From JAFDED01 sp964611635 (lineage in GTDB: Bacteria > Desulfobacterota > JAFDED01): a stretch of DNA of 17,383 nucleotides. The notes under the pieces are model-generated. The model made no database searches, was not told where the DNA came from, and was given only the letters and a program-made list of their open reading frames with translations. This document shows, one piece after another, positions 1-7,098 of the stretch (the stretch's first letter is position 1; each line of letters starts with the position of its first letter). Location of the stretch: contig CAZTAS010000140.1 in assembly GCA_964611635.1 (NCBI GenBank), positions 1-17,383 on the forward strand, in the 5' to 3' direction. A program made the position numbers and the translations under genes.

Positions 1-632
1 AGCACGTACTCGCCCGGCCGGTACTCCACGAACTTAAATTGACCGGTGCCCACCGGGTTAGTGACGAACTTGGCGCCCAACTCCCTCAGCGCACGTGGGG
101 AGATCATAAAGGTCCTGTGGGTATTACGCAGTAGTGGTCTGTGAGGCTTCTCGGTAATCAGATCTATGGTGTGCGCATCGTGGATCTTGAAATCTATTAT
201 TGCCCGCATCCGGCTCTTCGAAGGATGGCGTGAAGTCGGAGCGGCTATTTCTTCGATCGAAACCTTTACCGATTCAGCGGTGAAGTCCTCACCGTTGTGG
301 AACTTCACACCCTTGCGAAGGTACCAGCGCAAAGCAGTAGGAGAGGCCCACTCCCACTTCTCGGCCAACAAGGGGACCGTGTTGGTGTCTTTGTCCATAT
401 AGACGCAGGTTTCATTCATATGAGAGAAGATGGACCAACCGATGACACCGCCTTCAACTCGGGGGTCCAAATGCCCCGGATCGCCTGAAAAAGCAACGAC
501 AAGCTCCTCTGCAGGTCCTTTCGCTGACGCTATCCTGGTGCCAGCTCTACTCAAGACCCCGGTTGCTGCTGCGACCCCGGAGTACTTTAAAAAATCTCTC
601 CTGCTTATTCCCTTTCCTGATTTGCCTTTCAT
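1..632 (-). CDS. ABC transporter substrate-binding protein, family 5 (DppA-like), partial copy 1
   Basis: N-terminal 210 codons of a periplasmic solute-binding protein of the peptide/nickel family; the rest lies beyond the left edge. It starts at ATG 632 behind AAGGAGGAG with about 6 nt spacing. The N-terminus has the Tat motif SRRDFLKYSG (residues 10-19), a short hydrophobic stretch and a likely cleavage after an ASA-like site near residue 37. Family 5 signatures are visible: SGDPGHLDP just after the signal, KGVKFHNGEDFTAES in the first lobe, and VGTGQFKFVEYRPGEY near the cut. It would capture the substrate outside the membrane and deliver it to a DppBC channel. It is closely similar throughout to the binding proteins at 1233 and 5202, so it is a tandem paralogue. 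No stop or frameshift is seen in the visible part. Substrate unknown. Confidence 0.93.
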   Translation of the reverse strand, partial: MKGKSGKGISRRDFLKYSGVAAATGVLSRAGTRIASAKGPAEELVVAFSGDPGHLDPRVEGGVIGWSIFSHMNETCVYMDKDTNTVPLLAEKWEWASPTALRWYLRKGVKFHNGEDFTAESVKVSIEEIAAPTSRHPSKSRMRAIIDFKIHDAHTIDLITEKPHRPLLRNTHRTFMISPRALRELGAKFVTNPVGTGQFKFVEYRPGEYV

Positions 633-777
633 TTTTATCTCCTCCTTGTTCACTTAAACAAAACCAAGAATACATCACAAACATTTGCATTCCAAGGCCT
701 TCTCAATAAAGAGTTGATTATCTCACCTCCTTTCTCATACCGGAAATACAAGATCCTTTAGTTACAATAATTGCCGA
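633..777 (-). promoter_or_regulatory. Conserved binding-protein leader, copy 1
   Basis: This stretch upstream of the partial binding-protein gene is nearly identical to 2787-2930 and clearly related to 6756-6900. On the minus strand it contains GAAAGGAGGTGAGATAATC (complement of about 717-735), a near-perfect anti-16S complement lying about 90 nt before the true start. That sequence sits inside a mini-ORF, MRKEVR-stop (complement 718-738). The gene's own Shine-Dalgarno sequence lies at the downstream end. Homology to the other two leaders fades around 777, where the IS1595-like relic begins. It probably holds the 5' untranslated region. I could not assign -35/-10 boxes with confidence. Confidence 0.6.
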
Positions 778-809
778 ATAAAATGACTATTGACTTCCCT
801 CAGCTAATG

Positions 810-850
810 CTGTATATTGTAGTTATTAATTTATGGAATACAATATACAG
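810..850 (+). repeat. 12-bp inverted repeat upstream of IS relic 1 transposase
   Basis: CTGTATATTGTA (810-821) and TACAATATACAG (839-850) are perfect inverted repeats with a 17-nt loop. They end directly before the transposase ribosome-binding site AGGAGGG (852-858). The second IS1595-like relic has an inverted repeat at the equivalent place (14099-14140), so this may be a family feature acting on transposase expression rather than chance. Confidence 0.6.
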
Positions 851-868
851 TAGGAGGGAAGCCGCCAA

Positions 869-1078
869 ATGAAAAAGCCATATCAAGAAACGAACCTTCT
901 GGAATTCCAGAAGAAATATCAAACTGAACAAGATTGCGAGAAGAGGCTTTTTGAACTTCGCTGGCCTCAAGGCTTTGTTTGTCCGATTCGAACCTACAAT
1001 ATTGTTGGCAAAAACAGTCATAAACATCAACGAGAACTCATCAAAGGTAAAAAGGCCCATGAAGTATTGATATGGACG
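869..1078 (+). pseudogene. IS1595-family transposase, N-terminal fragment
   Basis: Starts at ATG 869 behind AGGAGGG with 10 nt spacing. The first ~40 residues have the IS1595/ISXO2 N-terminal pattern: LLEFQKKYQTEQDCEKRLFELRWPQGFVCP, where tEeaC...L...RWP.GF.CP precedes a CxxC zinc ribbon. The expected second cysteine after CP is missing, and the frame then reads a non-homologous sequence. Traces such as CWQ, KQS and KPMKY in other frames suggest frameshifts in the zinc-ribbon region. The open frame runs to 1093 only by crossing the junction with the dppB stump. The catalytic DDE domain is entirely absent, so it is non-functional. Confidence 0.75.
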
Positions 1079-1106
1079 CGCCACGCCAGATAGTCAATTG
1101 TGTCAT
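1079..1106 (-). pseudogene. Stump of a dppB-like permease gene (first ~9 codons)
   Basis: The complement of 1106-1079 reads ATG ACA CAA ... with ACTATCTGGCGTGGCG, matching the first 28 nt of the intact dppB at 5084-5057. Seventeen consecutive bases are identical (1079-1095 versus 5059-5075). Relative to the intact gene there is a 2-nt length difference just after the start, so even this stump would be out of frame. It ends abruptly at the IS1595-like relic. It shows that the binding-protein gene at 1233-2786 was once followed by a permease gene, or that the duplicated block ended a few codons into it. Confidence 0.7.
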
Positions 1107-1141
1107 CGTACAAGACTTTGTAACATATTACTGGTCATAGC

Positions 1142-1190
1142 ATCGATGGCCCCCTGGGGTTGAACCCCAGGGGGAAAAGATCACATCGAT
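1142..1190 (-). promoter_or_regulatory. Intercistronic hairpin downstream of binding-protein copy 2
   Basis: CCCCCTGGGGTT (1150-1161) and AACCCCAGGGGG (1163-1174) form a nearly closed perfect palindrome, flanked by ATCGAT at 1142-1147 and 1185-1190. In minus-strand RNA it lies between the stop of the binding protein (1233) and the dppB stump (1106). No U-run follows the stem, so it is not a classic intrinsic terminator. A different-sequence hairpin occupies the same place at 5112-5169. Known transporter operons use such stems to protect the abundant binding-protein mRNA from 3' decay, and I infer the same role. Confidence 0.6.
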
Positions 1191-1232
1191 ATCGTGCTGT
1201 TATTTATAGGTCGCTGATGGCTGGCGCAAAGA

Positions 1233-2786
1233 TTATTCTTTTATTGATGCGTCGTGAAACAAATAGCGTGCGTCTCGCCGCCCAGCACTCCACTGCAGTT
1301 TCTTGTTGATCGCACAGATATCTGGCTGCTGGTAAAGAAAGATCCATGGGCACTCATCCCAGACTATCTCTTGTGCCTTATAGTAGAGCGATTTGACTTT
1401 ATCCATGTCGAAGATTTCTCTGGCCTCATCGAGCATCCGATCGACTTCTGGATTGCTGTACATTGAACGGGGGACGCCTTTTGAGTGGAAGTTTTCCCAC
1501 ATCACTCCATCTGGTTCGCCCATTGAGCCACCAACGCTGAACATGTAGCCATGATACTTGCACTTCTGATACTTGGTGATCTCAGAGACAAAGGTGCCCC
1601 ATGGCGGGTTCTCGAACTTTACATTTAGACCTATCGCCGACAGGTAACCAGCAATCGCCTCACCGATTTGCCTGTCTAGCAGGTATCGTCCGTGGGGCGC
1701 ACCAAAATAGAAGGTAGCGCCGCTTGCCCCGGCCTCCGCCAGCATCTTCTTTGCCCGGTCAGGGTCATATTTGTATGGGGGTAGGTTAGGATGTGAGCCA
1801 AAGAGTGACTTCGCAAGAGGCGCTGTCATTTTTGGCGCCATTCCACCCATGATGCCCTTGGTGAGTGCCTCTTTATCGACCGCATAGTTCAAGGCTTTAC
1901 GCACGCGAACATCATTGAATGGCTTGCGATCACAGCGCAAAATCACGTAGACCACACGGTTAAGTGGTGTTACCAGCACCTTAAGCTTCGGGTTGGCCCG
2001 CAATCTTGGAAGCTTGTCAGGTGGCACATTGTTGATCATCATAACTTCGCCGGCTTCTAGCGAAGCTACCCGAGTGCCGGTTTCTCGGATAAAGCGTATG
2101 CGCATTCGCTTGAAATTCGATTTCTTCCCCCAATAATCCGGATTAGCCTCCATTAGCACATGCTCGCCCGGCCGGTATTCCACGAACCTCATCGGGCCGG
2201 TACCGAACGGGTTAGTAGAGAACTTATCGCCCATCTCCCGCAGTGCACGCGGCGAGATCACAAAGCTTTGAGTGATGTTACGCAGTAGAGGTCGGGTAGG
2301 CTTTTTAGTAATCAAGTCTATGGTGTGCGCATTGTGGATCTTGAACCCTACGATGGGCCTCAGCCGGTTCCTTGAAGGCGAGCGTGAGTCCGGCGCGGTT
2401 ATCTTCTCGATCGATACCTTAATCGCTTCAGCGGTGAATTCCTCGCCGTTGTGGAACTTCACACCCTTGCGGAGATACCACCGCAAAGCGGTAGGAGAAA
2501 CCTGCTCCCACTTCTCGACCAACCAGGGGATCGGGTTGGTATACTTATCCCTCCAGACAGGTGGTTCGAATATTTGGTGCATGGTGGACCAACCTATGCC
2601 TCCAGCCTCAATCGTTGGATCCAAATGCCCGGGATCGCCGGAAAAACCAACGACTAGTTCATCTGAAAATCCCTTCGCTGAAACAATTCTGGTTCCGGCA
2701 CCACTCAATGCTCCTGTTGCTAAAGCAACACTAGAATACTTTAAAAAATCTCTCCTGCTTAGCCTTTTTCCTGATTTCCCTTTCAT
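1233..2786 (-). CDS. ABC transporter substrate-binding protein, family 5 (DppA-like), copy 2
   Basis: A full-length 517-residue periplasmic binding protein of the peptide/nickel/opine family, of normal length. The start ATG 2786 lies behind AAGGAGGA. Residues 10-19 are the Tat motif SRRDFLKYSS, followed by a hydrophobic stretch and a likely cleavage after VSA (residue 37), so it is probably exported folded and is not a lipoprotein. Family hallmarks are SGDPGHLDP (49-57), KGVKFHNGEEFTAE (107-120), NPFGTGPMRFVEYRPGEH in the mid region, and the C-terminal DECPWIFLYQQPDICA. It is the same length as, and strongly similar to, the 5202-6755 protein. Unlike that copy it has no permease genes downstream: only a dppB stump and an IS relic. 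It may therefore serve as an extra binding protein for the DppBC encoded at 3277-5084. Ligand unknown. Confidence 0.96.
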   Translation of the reverse strand: MKGKSGKRLSRRDFLKYSSVALATGALSGAGTRIVSAKGFSDELVVGFSGDPGHLDPTIEAGGIGWSTMHQIFEPPVWRDKYTNPIPWLVEKWEQVSPTALRWYLRKGVKFHNGEEFTAEAIKVSIEKITAPDSRSPSRNRLRPIVGFKIHNAHTIDLITKKPTRPLLRNITQSFVISPRALREMGDKFSTNPFGTGPMRFVEYRPGEHVLMEANPDYWGKKSNFKRMRIRFIRETGTRVASLEAGEVMMINNVPPDKLPRLRANPKLKVLVTPLNRVVYVILRCDRKPFNDVRVRKALNYAVDKEALTKGIMGGMAPKMTAPLAKSLFGSHPNLPPYKYDPDRAKKMLAEAGASGATFYFGAPHGRYLLDRQIGEAIAGYLSAIGLNVKFENPPWGTFVSEITKYQKCKYHGYMFSVGGSMGEPDGVMWENFHSKGVPRSMYSNPEVDRMLDEAREIFDMDKVKSLYYKAQEIVWDECPWIFLYQQPDICAINKKLQWSAGRRDARYLFHDASIKE

Positions 2787-2930
2787 TTTTATTCCTCCTT
2801 ATCCACTTGAACAAAACCAAAAAGACCTCATCAACATTTGCATTCCAAGGCCTTTTCAATAAAGAGCTGATTATCTCACCTCCTTTCTCATACCGGGAAT
2901 ACAAGATCCTTTCGTTATACTAAGTTGCAT
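2787..2930 (-). promoter_or_regulatory. Conserved binding-protein leader, copy 2
   Basis: Near-identical to 633-777. It includes GAAAGGAGGTGAGATAATC (complement of about 2870-2888), the overlapping mini-ORF MRKEVR-stop (complement 2871-2891), the block CTTTATTG...GGCCTTGGAATGCAAATG, and the gene's own AAGGAGGA. From about 2931 the homology with copies 1 and 3 ends. Likely a 5' untranslated region; the mini-ORF has no Shine-Dalgarno sequence of its own. Confidence 0.6.
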
Positions 2931-3276
2931 TCAAAAAGATATTATTTACTCCTCCTCACCCCAACCCTCTACCCCTCGAGGGGAGAGAGCAAATGACTTC
3001 GCATGTCCTGCATCCCGCGCATGTGTCCGGGTTTGTAATTACATCGCTCCTGACACGAAAGTGGGTATCTACAAATTCCAAATCCTTGGTTTCCTCCTTG
3101 GACTACTAAAAAAATCGAATGTTCCCTTTGCTTTAAAATGTATGCAAATTTTGCTTAACTCGGTTCTTCTGGGAAATGCGTGAAACTGCATAAAGATGTC
3201 GATTAATCCGCAACTTAAAGGCAAATCCAGAAAGCTAGCACAACTCCGTTATGGTTGAGTATACATAAACATGTGG
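2931..3276. other. Non-coding stretch between dppC and binding-protein copy 2
   Basis: About 345 bases with no convincing coding frame. The only structure I see is the REP-like palindrome at 2954-2989. The remainder is AT-rich without a clear intrinsic terminator for the dppC gene that ends at 3277, and without a confident promoter for the binding-protein gene at 2786. Confidence 0.6.
2954..2989. repeat. REP-like palindromic repeat
   Basis: CCTCACCCCAACCCTCTACC followed by CCTCGAGGGGAGAGAG forms an imperfect hairpin: CTCT-a-CCCC, loop TCGA, GGGG-AGAG. The layout CTCACCCC(A)ACCCTCTCCC...GGGAGAG is the well-known extragenic palindromic repeat found dispersed in many proteobacterial genomes. 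It sits between two transcription units, the usual location. Recognised from memory of the consensus; no genome-wide copy count is available here. Confidence 0.6.
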
Positions 3277-4158
3277 CTACTCAGTGTGCTGGAGCGTGGG
3301 GTCAAACAGATCACGCAATCCATCGCCAAGGAAGTTAATCCCCGCGACAGTGATCATGATCGCCAGCCCGGGAAAGGCGGCAATCCACCAGGCGTCATCA
3401 ATGTAATCGCGGCCGTCCGCGAGCATGTTCCCCCAGGTGGGTGTGGGGGGCTGGACCCCAAGTCCAAGAAAGCCCAGGGAAGACTCCATAAGGATCATGC
3501 GCGCGACCTCAAAAGAGGCCAGCACAAGCACCGGACTTAAAAGGTTCGGTAGCAAGTGATAACACATGATTCGGAAGTCGCGGGAGCCCAGAGCGCGCGC
3601 CGCCAGCACAAATTCACGCTCTTGAAGCGAGAGCACCAAACCTCGCACAGTCCGAGCATATACCGGCCAGGCCGTGATGGTGAACACAATGATGATGTTC
3701 CGCAGGGATGGACCCAACAGCGCCACGATTGTGAGCGCCAGCAAAATGAAGGGAAAGGCCAGTTGAAGATCTACCAAGCGCATCACCACAATCTCGATCC
3801 AGCTTCGATAGAAGCCCGCGAGCAAGCCAAGCGTTAGACCGAGCGTTGAGGATATGATGATGGCGGGTAAGCTCACCGCCAGCGAGATACGGCTTCCGTA
3901 GATGATGCGACTGAGGACGTCGCGGCCTAGATGGTCTGTGCCCAGCCACATGACTTGGCCTGATCGCGGATGCACGAAGCCAGGTGGTTTAAGCCGCATT
4001 GCAATCTCCTGCACAGTCGGCGAACGTGGTGCAAACTCTTCGGCCAGCAGCGCCATCACCAGCACTAATAGAATGATGGCAACGCCAAGAAGAGTCAACC
4101 AATGCCGCAAAAACCAGCGCCATGAGAAATGTAGACTTTGAATCTTTGCCATTGCCAT
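3277..4158 (-). CDS. dppC-like: ABC transporter permease, DppC family
   Basis: A 293-residue inner-membrane permease of the peptide/nickel uptake family. An N-terminal helix around residues 18-40 (LTLLGVAIILLVLVMALLA) is followed by the family motif WLGTDHLGRDVLSRIIYGSRISL and about five further membrane segments. The cytoplasmic EAA loop that contacts the ATPase is EFVLAARALGSRDFRIMCYH...LPN, followed by ESSLGFLGLGVQPPTPTWG. It pairs with the DppB encoded just upstream (stop at 4167, 8 nt before this start). Two ATGs are possible (4158 and 4152), and neither has a strong Shine-Dalgarno sequence, suggesting translational coupling to dppB. With DppB it forms the channel; the ATPases must be encoded elsewhere. 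Confidence 0.95.
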   Translation of the reverse strand: MAMAKIQSLHFSWRWFLRHWLTLLGVAIILLVLVMALLAEEFAPRSPTVQEIAMRLKPPGFVHPRSGQVMWLGTDHLGRDVLSRIIYGSRISLAVSLPAIIISSTLGLTLGLLAGFYRSWIEIVVMRLVDLQLAFPFILLALTIVALLGPSLRNIIIVFTITAWPVYARTVRGLVLSLQEREFVLAARALGSRDFRIMCYHLLPNLLSPVLVLASFEVARMILMESSLGFLGLGVQPPTPTWGNMLADGRDYIDDAWWIAAFPGLAIMITVAGINFLGDGLRDLFDPTLQHTE

Positions 4159-4166
4159 AAGTTATG

Positions 4167-5084
4167 TCATCGAATACGTGGATCCAAGAAAGTGTACAAA
4201 AAATCCACGAACCAGTTGATAATCACTACCATTACCGACAAGATAAAAACAGCGGCCTGCACCACAGGGTAGTCGCGCTGGTAGATCGCGATTACGACGA
4301 CACTGCCTACACCAGGCCATGCGAAGACAGTTTCTGTAATGACTGCACCGCCGAGCAGGATGCCCATGCGCATGCCAAGGACTGTAACCAGAGGTATCAG
4401 CGCATTCCTCAGTGCGTGTCGCAACAGGACGACACGCTCGTGCAAGCCCTTAGCGCGGGCAGTTCTCACGTAGTCCTGGCTCAGTACCTCTAACATGCTC
4501 GATCGGGTTAGGCGTATGACCAAGCCGATCAGAATGGCACTCAGCGTGATTGAGGGCAGAACCAGATGCTGAAGCCCATCCATTCCCGATGCAGGTAGCC
4601 AACGAAGCCTCACCACAAAGACAAGAATGAGCATGAGGCCGAGCCAGAACACAGGCATCGATTGGGCAAGCAATGCGAAGAACATCGCTCCGTGGTCCCA
4701 GAAGCTAAACCTCTTGACGGCTGAAAGGATCCCGATTGGTATGCCAATGAGCAAGGCGAATATAAAGGCCCCAGCGCTCAACTGAAAAGTAGCCGGCAGC
4801 CGTTCGAGAACGACCTCCAGTGCTGGCCGCTGAGCGATGATGGAATTTCCAAAGTCTCCATGTGCAGCTTTGGCCAGGAACCGGATGTATTGTTGGGGCA
4901 ACGGTAGATCAAGCCCCATGCTGTGGCGTAGCGCATCGACTTGCTCCGGAGTCGCATGCTCGCCAAGCATAATCATTGCTGGGTCGCCTGGCGTGAGATG
5001 CAACAGAAAAAAGACGATAACAGTCATCATCAGGATTAGCACAGCCGATTGTAAGCTACGCCACGCCAGATAGTCCGTCGTCAT
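4167..5084 (-). CDS. dppB-like: ABC transporter permease, DppB family
   Basis: A 305-residue membrane protein. The first helix (about residues 11-31) is followed by the family motif HLTPGDPAMIMLGEHATPEQ, a periplasmic region, and five more membrane segments. The EAA loop is EVLSQDYVRTARAKGLHERVV...HALRNALIP, diagnostic of DppB-type permeases and the ATPase contact. FAWPGVGSVV and the closing FVDFLYTFLDPRIR are also typical. Its start ATG 5084 follows the binding-protein gene (stop 5202) by 117 nt containing a hairpin, and dppC follows after 8 nt. Its first 28 nt recur as a stump at 1079-1106. Confidence 0.95.
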   Translation of the reverse strand: MTTDYLAWRSLQSAVLILMMTVIVFFLLHLTPGDPAMIMLGEHATPEQVDALRHSMGLDLPLPQQYIRFLAKAAHGDFGNSIIAQRPALEVVLERLPATFQLSAGAFIFALLIGIPIGILSAVKRFSFWDHGAMFFALLAQSMPVFWLGLMLILVFVVRLRWLPASGMDGLQHLVLPSITLSAILIGLVIRLTRSSMLEVLSQDYVRTARAKGLHERVVLLRHALRNALIPLVTVLGMRMGILLGGAVITETVFAWPGVGSVVVIAIYQRDYPVVQAAVFILSVMVVIINWFVDFLYTFLDPRIR

Positions 5085-5111
5085 CGGAGAGAGCCTTTGT
5101 TAGGGGTGAAT

Positions 5112-5169
5112 TGCCATGGCATCGATGCTACCGCTATCCAGGGTAAAAGATACTATTGATGCCATGGCA
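5112..5169 (-). promoter_or_regulatory. Intercistronic hairpin between binding protein and dppB
   Basis: TGCCATGGCATCGAT (5112-5126) and ATTGATGCCATGGCA (5155-5169) pair over 15 positions with one mismatch or wobble, enclosing a 28-nt loop. No U-run follows, so termination would be at most partial. The location directly after the binding-protein stop fits a stem that stabilises the upstream message or reduces permease expression. The sequence differs from the stem at 1142-1190 apart from the shared CATCGATG-like edge. Confidence 0.6.
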
Positions 5170-5201
5170 TGATAAATACTTAAAGGTTTCTGGCAAGAAA
5201 A

Positions 5202-6755
5202 TTACGCCTTGAGGGTTGCATCGTAAAACAAATAATACTCATCGAGACGCCCAGCGCTCCACTGCAACTTCTCGTTGATCGCGCAGATATCTGGTTGCTC
5301 ATAAGTGAAGATCCATGGGCACTCATCCCAGACGATCTCTTGCGCCTTATGATAGAGCTCCTCGACTTTCTTCTCGTCGAAGGTCTCCCTAGCCTCATTC
5401 AGCAGACGATCAACTTCTGGGTTGCTATACATTGTGCGACGTGGGGCTTTTGAGTGGAAGTGGCTCCACATCAGCATGTCTGGCTCGTCATTTGAGACAC
5501 CATAGCCGAACAAGTAGCCATCATATTTGCACTTCTCAAACTTGGTGATCTCGGCGGCAAAGGTGCTCCATATTGGGTTCTCGAACTTCACATTTAGACC
5601 CACTGCCGACAGGTAGCCGGCGATTGCCTCCCCGACCTGCTTATCCATTAGGTAACGCCCTTTAGGCGAGCCGAAATAGAAGGTTGCGCCGTTTGCCCCA
5701 GCTTCAGCCAGCATCTTTTTCGCCCGGTCGGGATCATACTTGTATGGTGTAAGACCCGGATGCGCGCCAAAGACACGCTGTGGCAGAGGCGATTTTGCGA
5801 CCTGCGACATTCCACCCATGAGGTCCTTGGTGAGGGTTTCTTTGTCGATGGCATAGTTCATCGCCTGACGCACGCGCTTATCGTTGAAGGGCTCGTGATC
5901 ACAGCGCAACGTGACGAAGACCACACGGTTGGTCGGTGATACCAATAGCTTAAGATTCGGGTTCTTCTGGATTCGTGAGAACTGATCCGGTGGTATGTTG
6001 TTGATCATCATAACTTCGCCAATTATCAGCGCAGCTATCCGGGTGCCGGTTTCTGGGATAAAGCGTATGCGTAACCGCTCGATGCTTGGCTTTTTGCCCC
6101 AGTACTCCGGGTTTGCCTCCAAAACCACGTATTGGCCAGGCCGATACTCCACAAACCTCATCTGGCCCGTGCCTACCGGGTTAGTGGAAAACTTATCGCC
6201 AAACTCCTGCAGCGCCCGTGGGGAAATAATAAAGGTGCTGGTGGTGTTACGCAGCAGTGGTCGTGTGGGCTTTTCTGTAATCAGGTCTATTGTGTGTGCA
6301 TCGTGGATTTTGAACCCTGCGATAGGCGACAGCCGACCCTTCGAAGGCGAGCGTGAGCCTGGTGCGGTAAGCTTCTCGATCGTTAGTTTTACTGCTTCAG
6401 CGGTGAAGTCCTCACCGTTGTGGAATTTCACACCTTTGCGAAGGTACCAGCGCATAGCGGTAGGAGAGACCTGCTCCCACTTTTCAGCCAAACGGGGGGT
6501 CGGTTTTGAATTCTTATCCCTCCAAACACATGTTTCGAACATATGCGCAAAGGTGGACCACCCGAGCATACCAGCCTCAATCGTGGGATCCATATGCCCC
6601 GGATCCCCGGAAAAACCAACGACAAGCTCATCCGCAGATCCCTTCGCTAAAACCCTTTTGGTGCTGACACCGCCCAAGGCCCCCGTTGCTGCTACGACCC
6701 CGGAATACTTTAAAAAATCTCTCCTGCTTATTCCTTTTCCTGATTTCGCTTTCAT
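5202..6755 (-). CDS. ABC transporter substrate-binding protein, family 5 (DppA-like), copy 3
   Basis: A 517-residue periplasmic binding protein, identical in length to the copy at 1233 and collinear with it. The start ATG 6755 is behind AAAGGAGGA. The Tat motif SRRDFLKYSG is at residues 10-19, with a likely cleavage after VLA (residue 37). Family landmarks are SGDPGHMDP (49-57), KGVKFHNGEDFTAEA (107-121), VGTGQMRFVEYRPGQY, YDPDRAKKMLAEAGA and the C-terminal DECPWIFTYEQPDICA. It heads a complete binding protein-dppB-dppC set and is probably the dedicated binding protein of that channel. Differences from copy 2 are spread over the ligand-lobe regions, consistent with divergence in specificity. 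Ligand unknown. Confidence 0.96.
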   Translation of the reverse strand: MKAKSGKGISRRDFLKYSGVVAATGALGGVSTKRVLAKGSADELVVGFSGDPGHMDPTIEAGMLGWSTFAHMFETCVWRDKNSKPTPRLAEKWEQVSPTAMRWYLRKGVKFHNGEDFTAEAVKLTIEKLTAPGSRSPSKGRLSPIAGFKIHDAHTIDLITEKPTRPLLRNTTSTFIISPRALQEFGDKFSTNPVGTGQMRFVEYRPGQYVVLEANPEYWGKKPSIERLRIRFIPETGTRIAALIIGEVMMINNIPPDQFSRIQKNPNLKLLVSPTNRVVFVTLRCDHEPFNDKRVRQAMNYAIDKETLTKDLMGGMSQVAKSPLPQRVFGAHPGLTPYKYDPDRAKKMLAEAGANGATFYFGSPKGRYLMDKQVGEAIAGYLSAVGLNVKFENPIWSTFAAEITKFEKCKYDGYLFGYGVSNDEPDMLMWSHFHSKAPRRTMYSNPEVDRLLNEARETFDEKKVEELYHKAQEIVWDECPWIFTYEQPDICAINEKLQWSAGRLDEYYLFYDATLKA

Positions 6756-6900
6756 TTTTATATCCTCCTTTTAACTTGCCCAAAACTAAAAAACTCCACC
6801 CATGTTATAGTTCCAAGGCTTTCTTTTCAATAAAGAGATGATTATTTCACCTCCTTTCTCATGAAGGGGAAAACCGGATCCTTTCGTTCCACATTATTGC
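6756..6900 (-). promoter_or_regulatory. Conserved binding-protein leader, copy 3
   Basis: The most diverged of three related leaders. It retains ATGAGAAAGGAGGTGAAATAA (complement 6842-6862), i.e. the mini-ORF MRKEVK-stop overlapping the orphan Shine-Dalgarno-like sequence, then CTCTTTATTG and GCCTTGGAA, and finally the gene's own AAAGGAGGA. Between these blocks the sequence has drifted and carries a 3-nt insertion. Retention of the AAAGGAGGTGA block despite drift around it suggests that it matters. Confidence 0.55.
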
Positions 6901-7098
6901 CGAAACCTCAACAAAAGCCTCATTTCTTGATAAGACTTTTTGTTGCCAATATTATTTTTTTCGATAAATCAACATCTTTCGAACCCCGGTGGACGGCTCT
7001 ATCGAGAGAAAATCCAGGGAAAATTTAATAATTAACAAGAACTCTATAAGAAAATCCTATGGCTCCCTATTATACGCTACTCACGACGTCGTCCCACT

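Larger units (their letters stand above)
778..1078 (+). mobile_element. Truncated IS1595-like insertion sequence relic 1
   Basis: A 300-bp AT-rich segment inserted between the leader of binding-protein copy 1 and a dppB stump. It holds the 5' end of an IS1595-family transposase on the plus strand. The left end (around 778-800, AATGACTATTGAC) weakly resembles the left inverted repeat of the relic at 14064. The right boundary is sharp: from 1079 the sequence matches the start of dppB (5059-5075). No right inverted repeat is present, so the 3' part of the element has been lost. The exact left boundary and any target duplication cannot be determined from this copy. Confidence 0.6.

Noticed and set aside
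1150..1174. Rho-independent terminator for binding-protein copy 2
   Set aside because: The stem is strong but no U-run follows in the direction of transcription; an intercistronic stabilising stem fits better.
3271..5073. Plus-strand open frames across the dppC and dppB genes
   Set aside because: All are shadows of the permease genes, which have full family motifs on the minus strand.
5995..6774. 259-codon plus-strand open frame antisense to binding-protein copy 3
   Set aside because: It mirrors the coding frame of a well-supported family 5 binding protein; similar antisense frames occur at the same place in copies 1 and 2 (166-657, 2272-2862), as expected from shared sequence. No ribosome-binding site or protein family.
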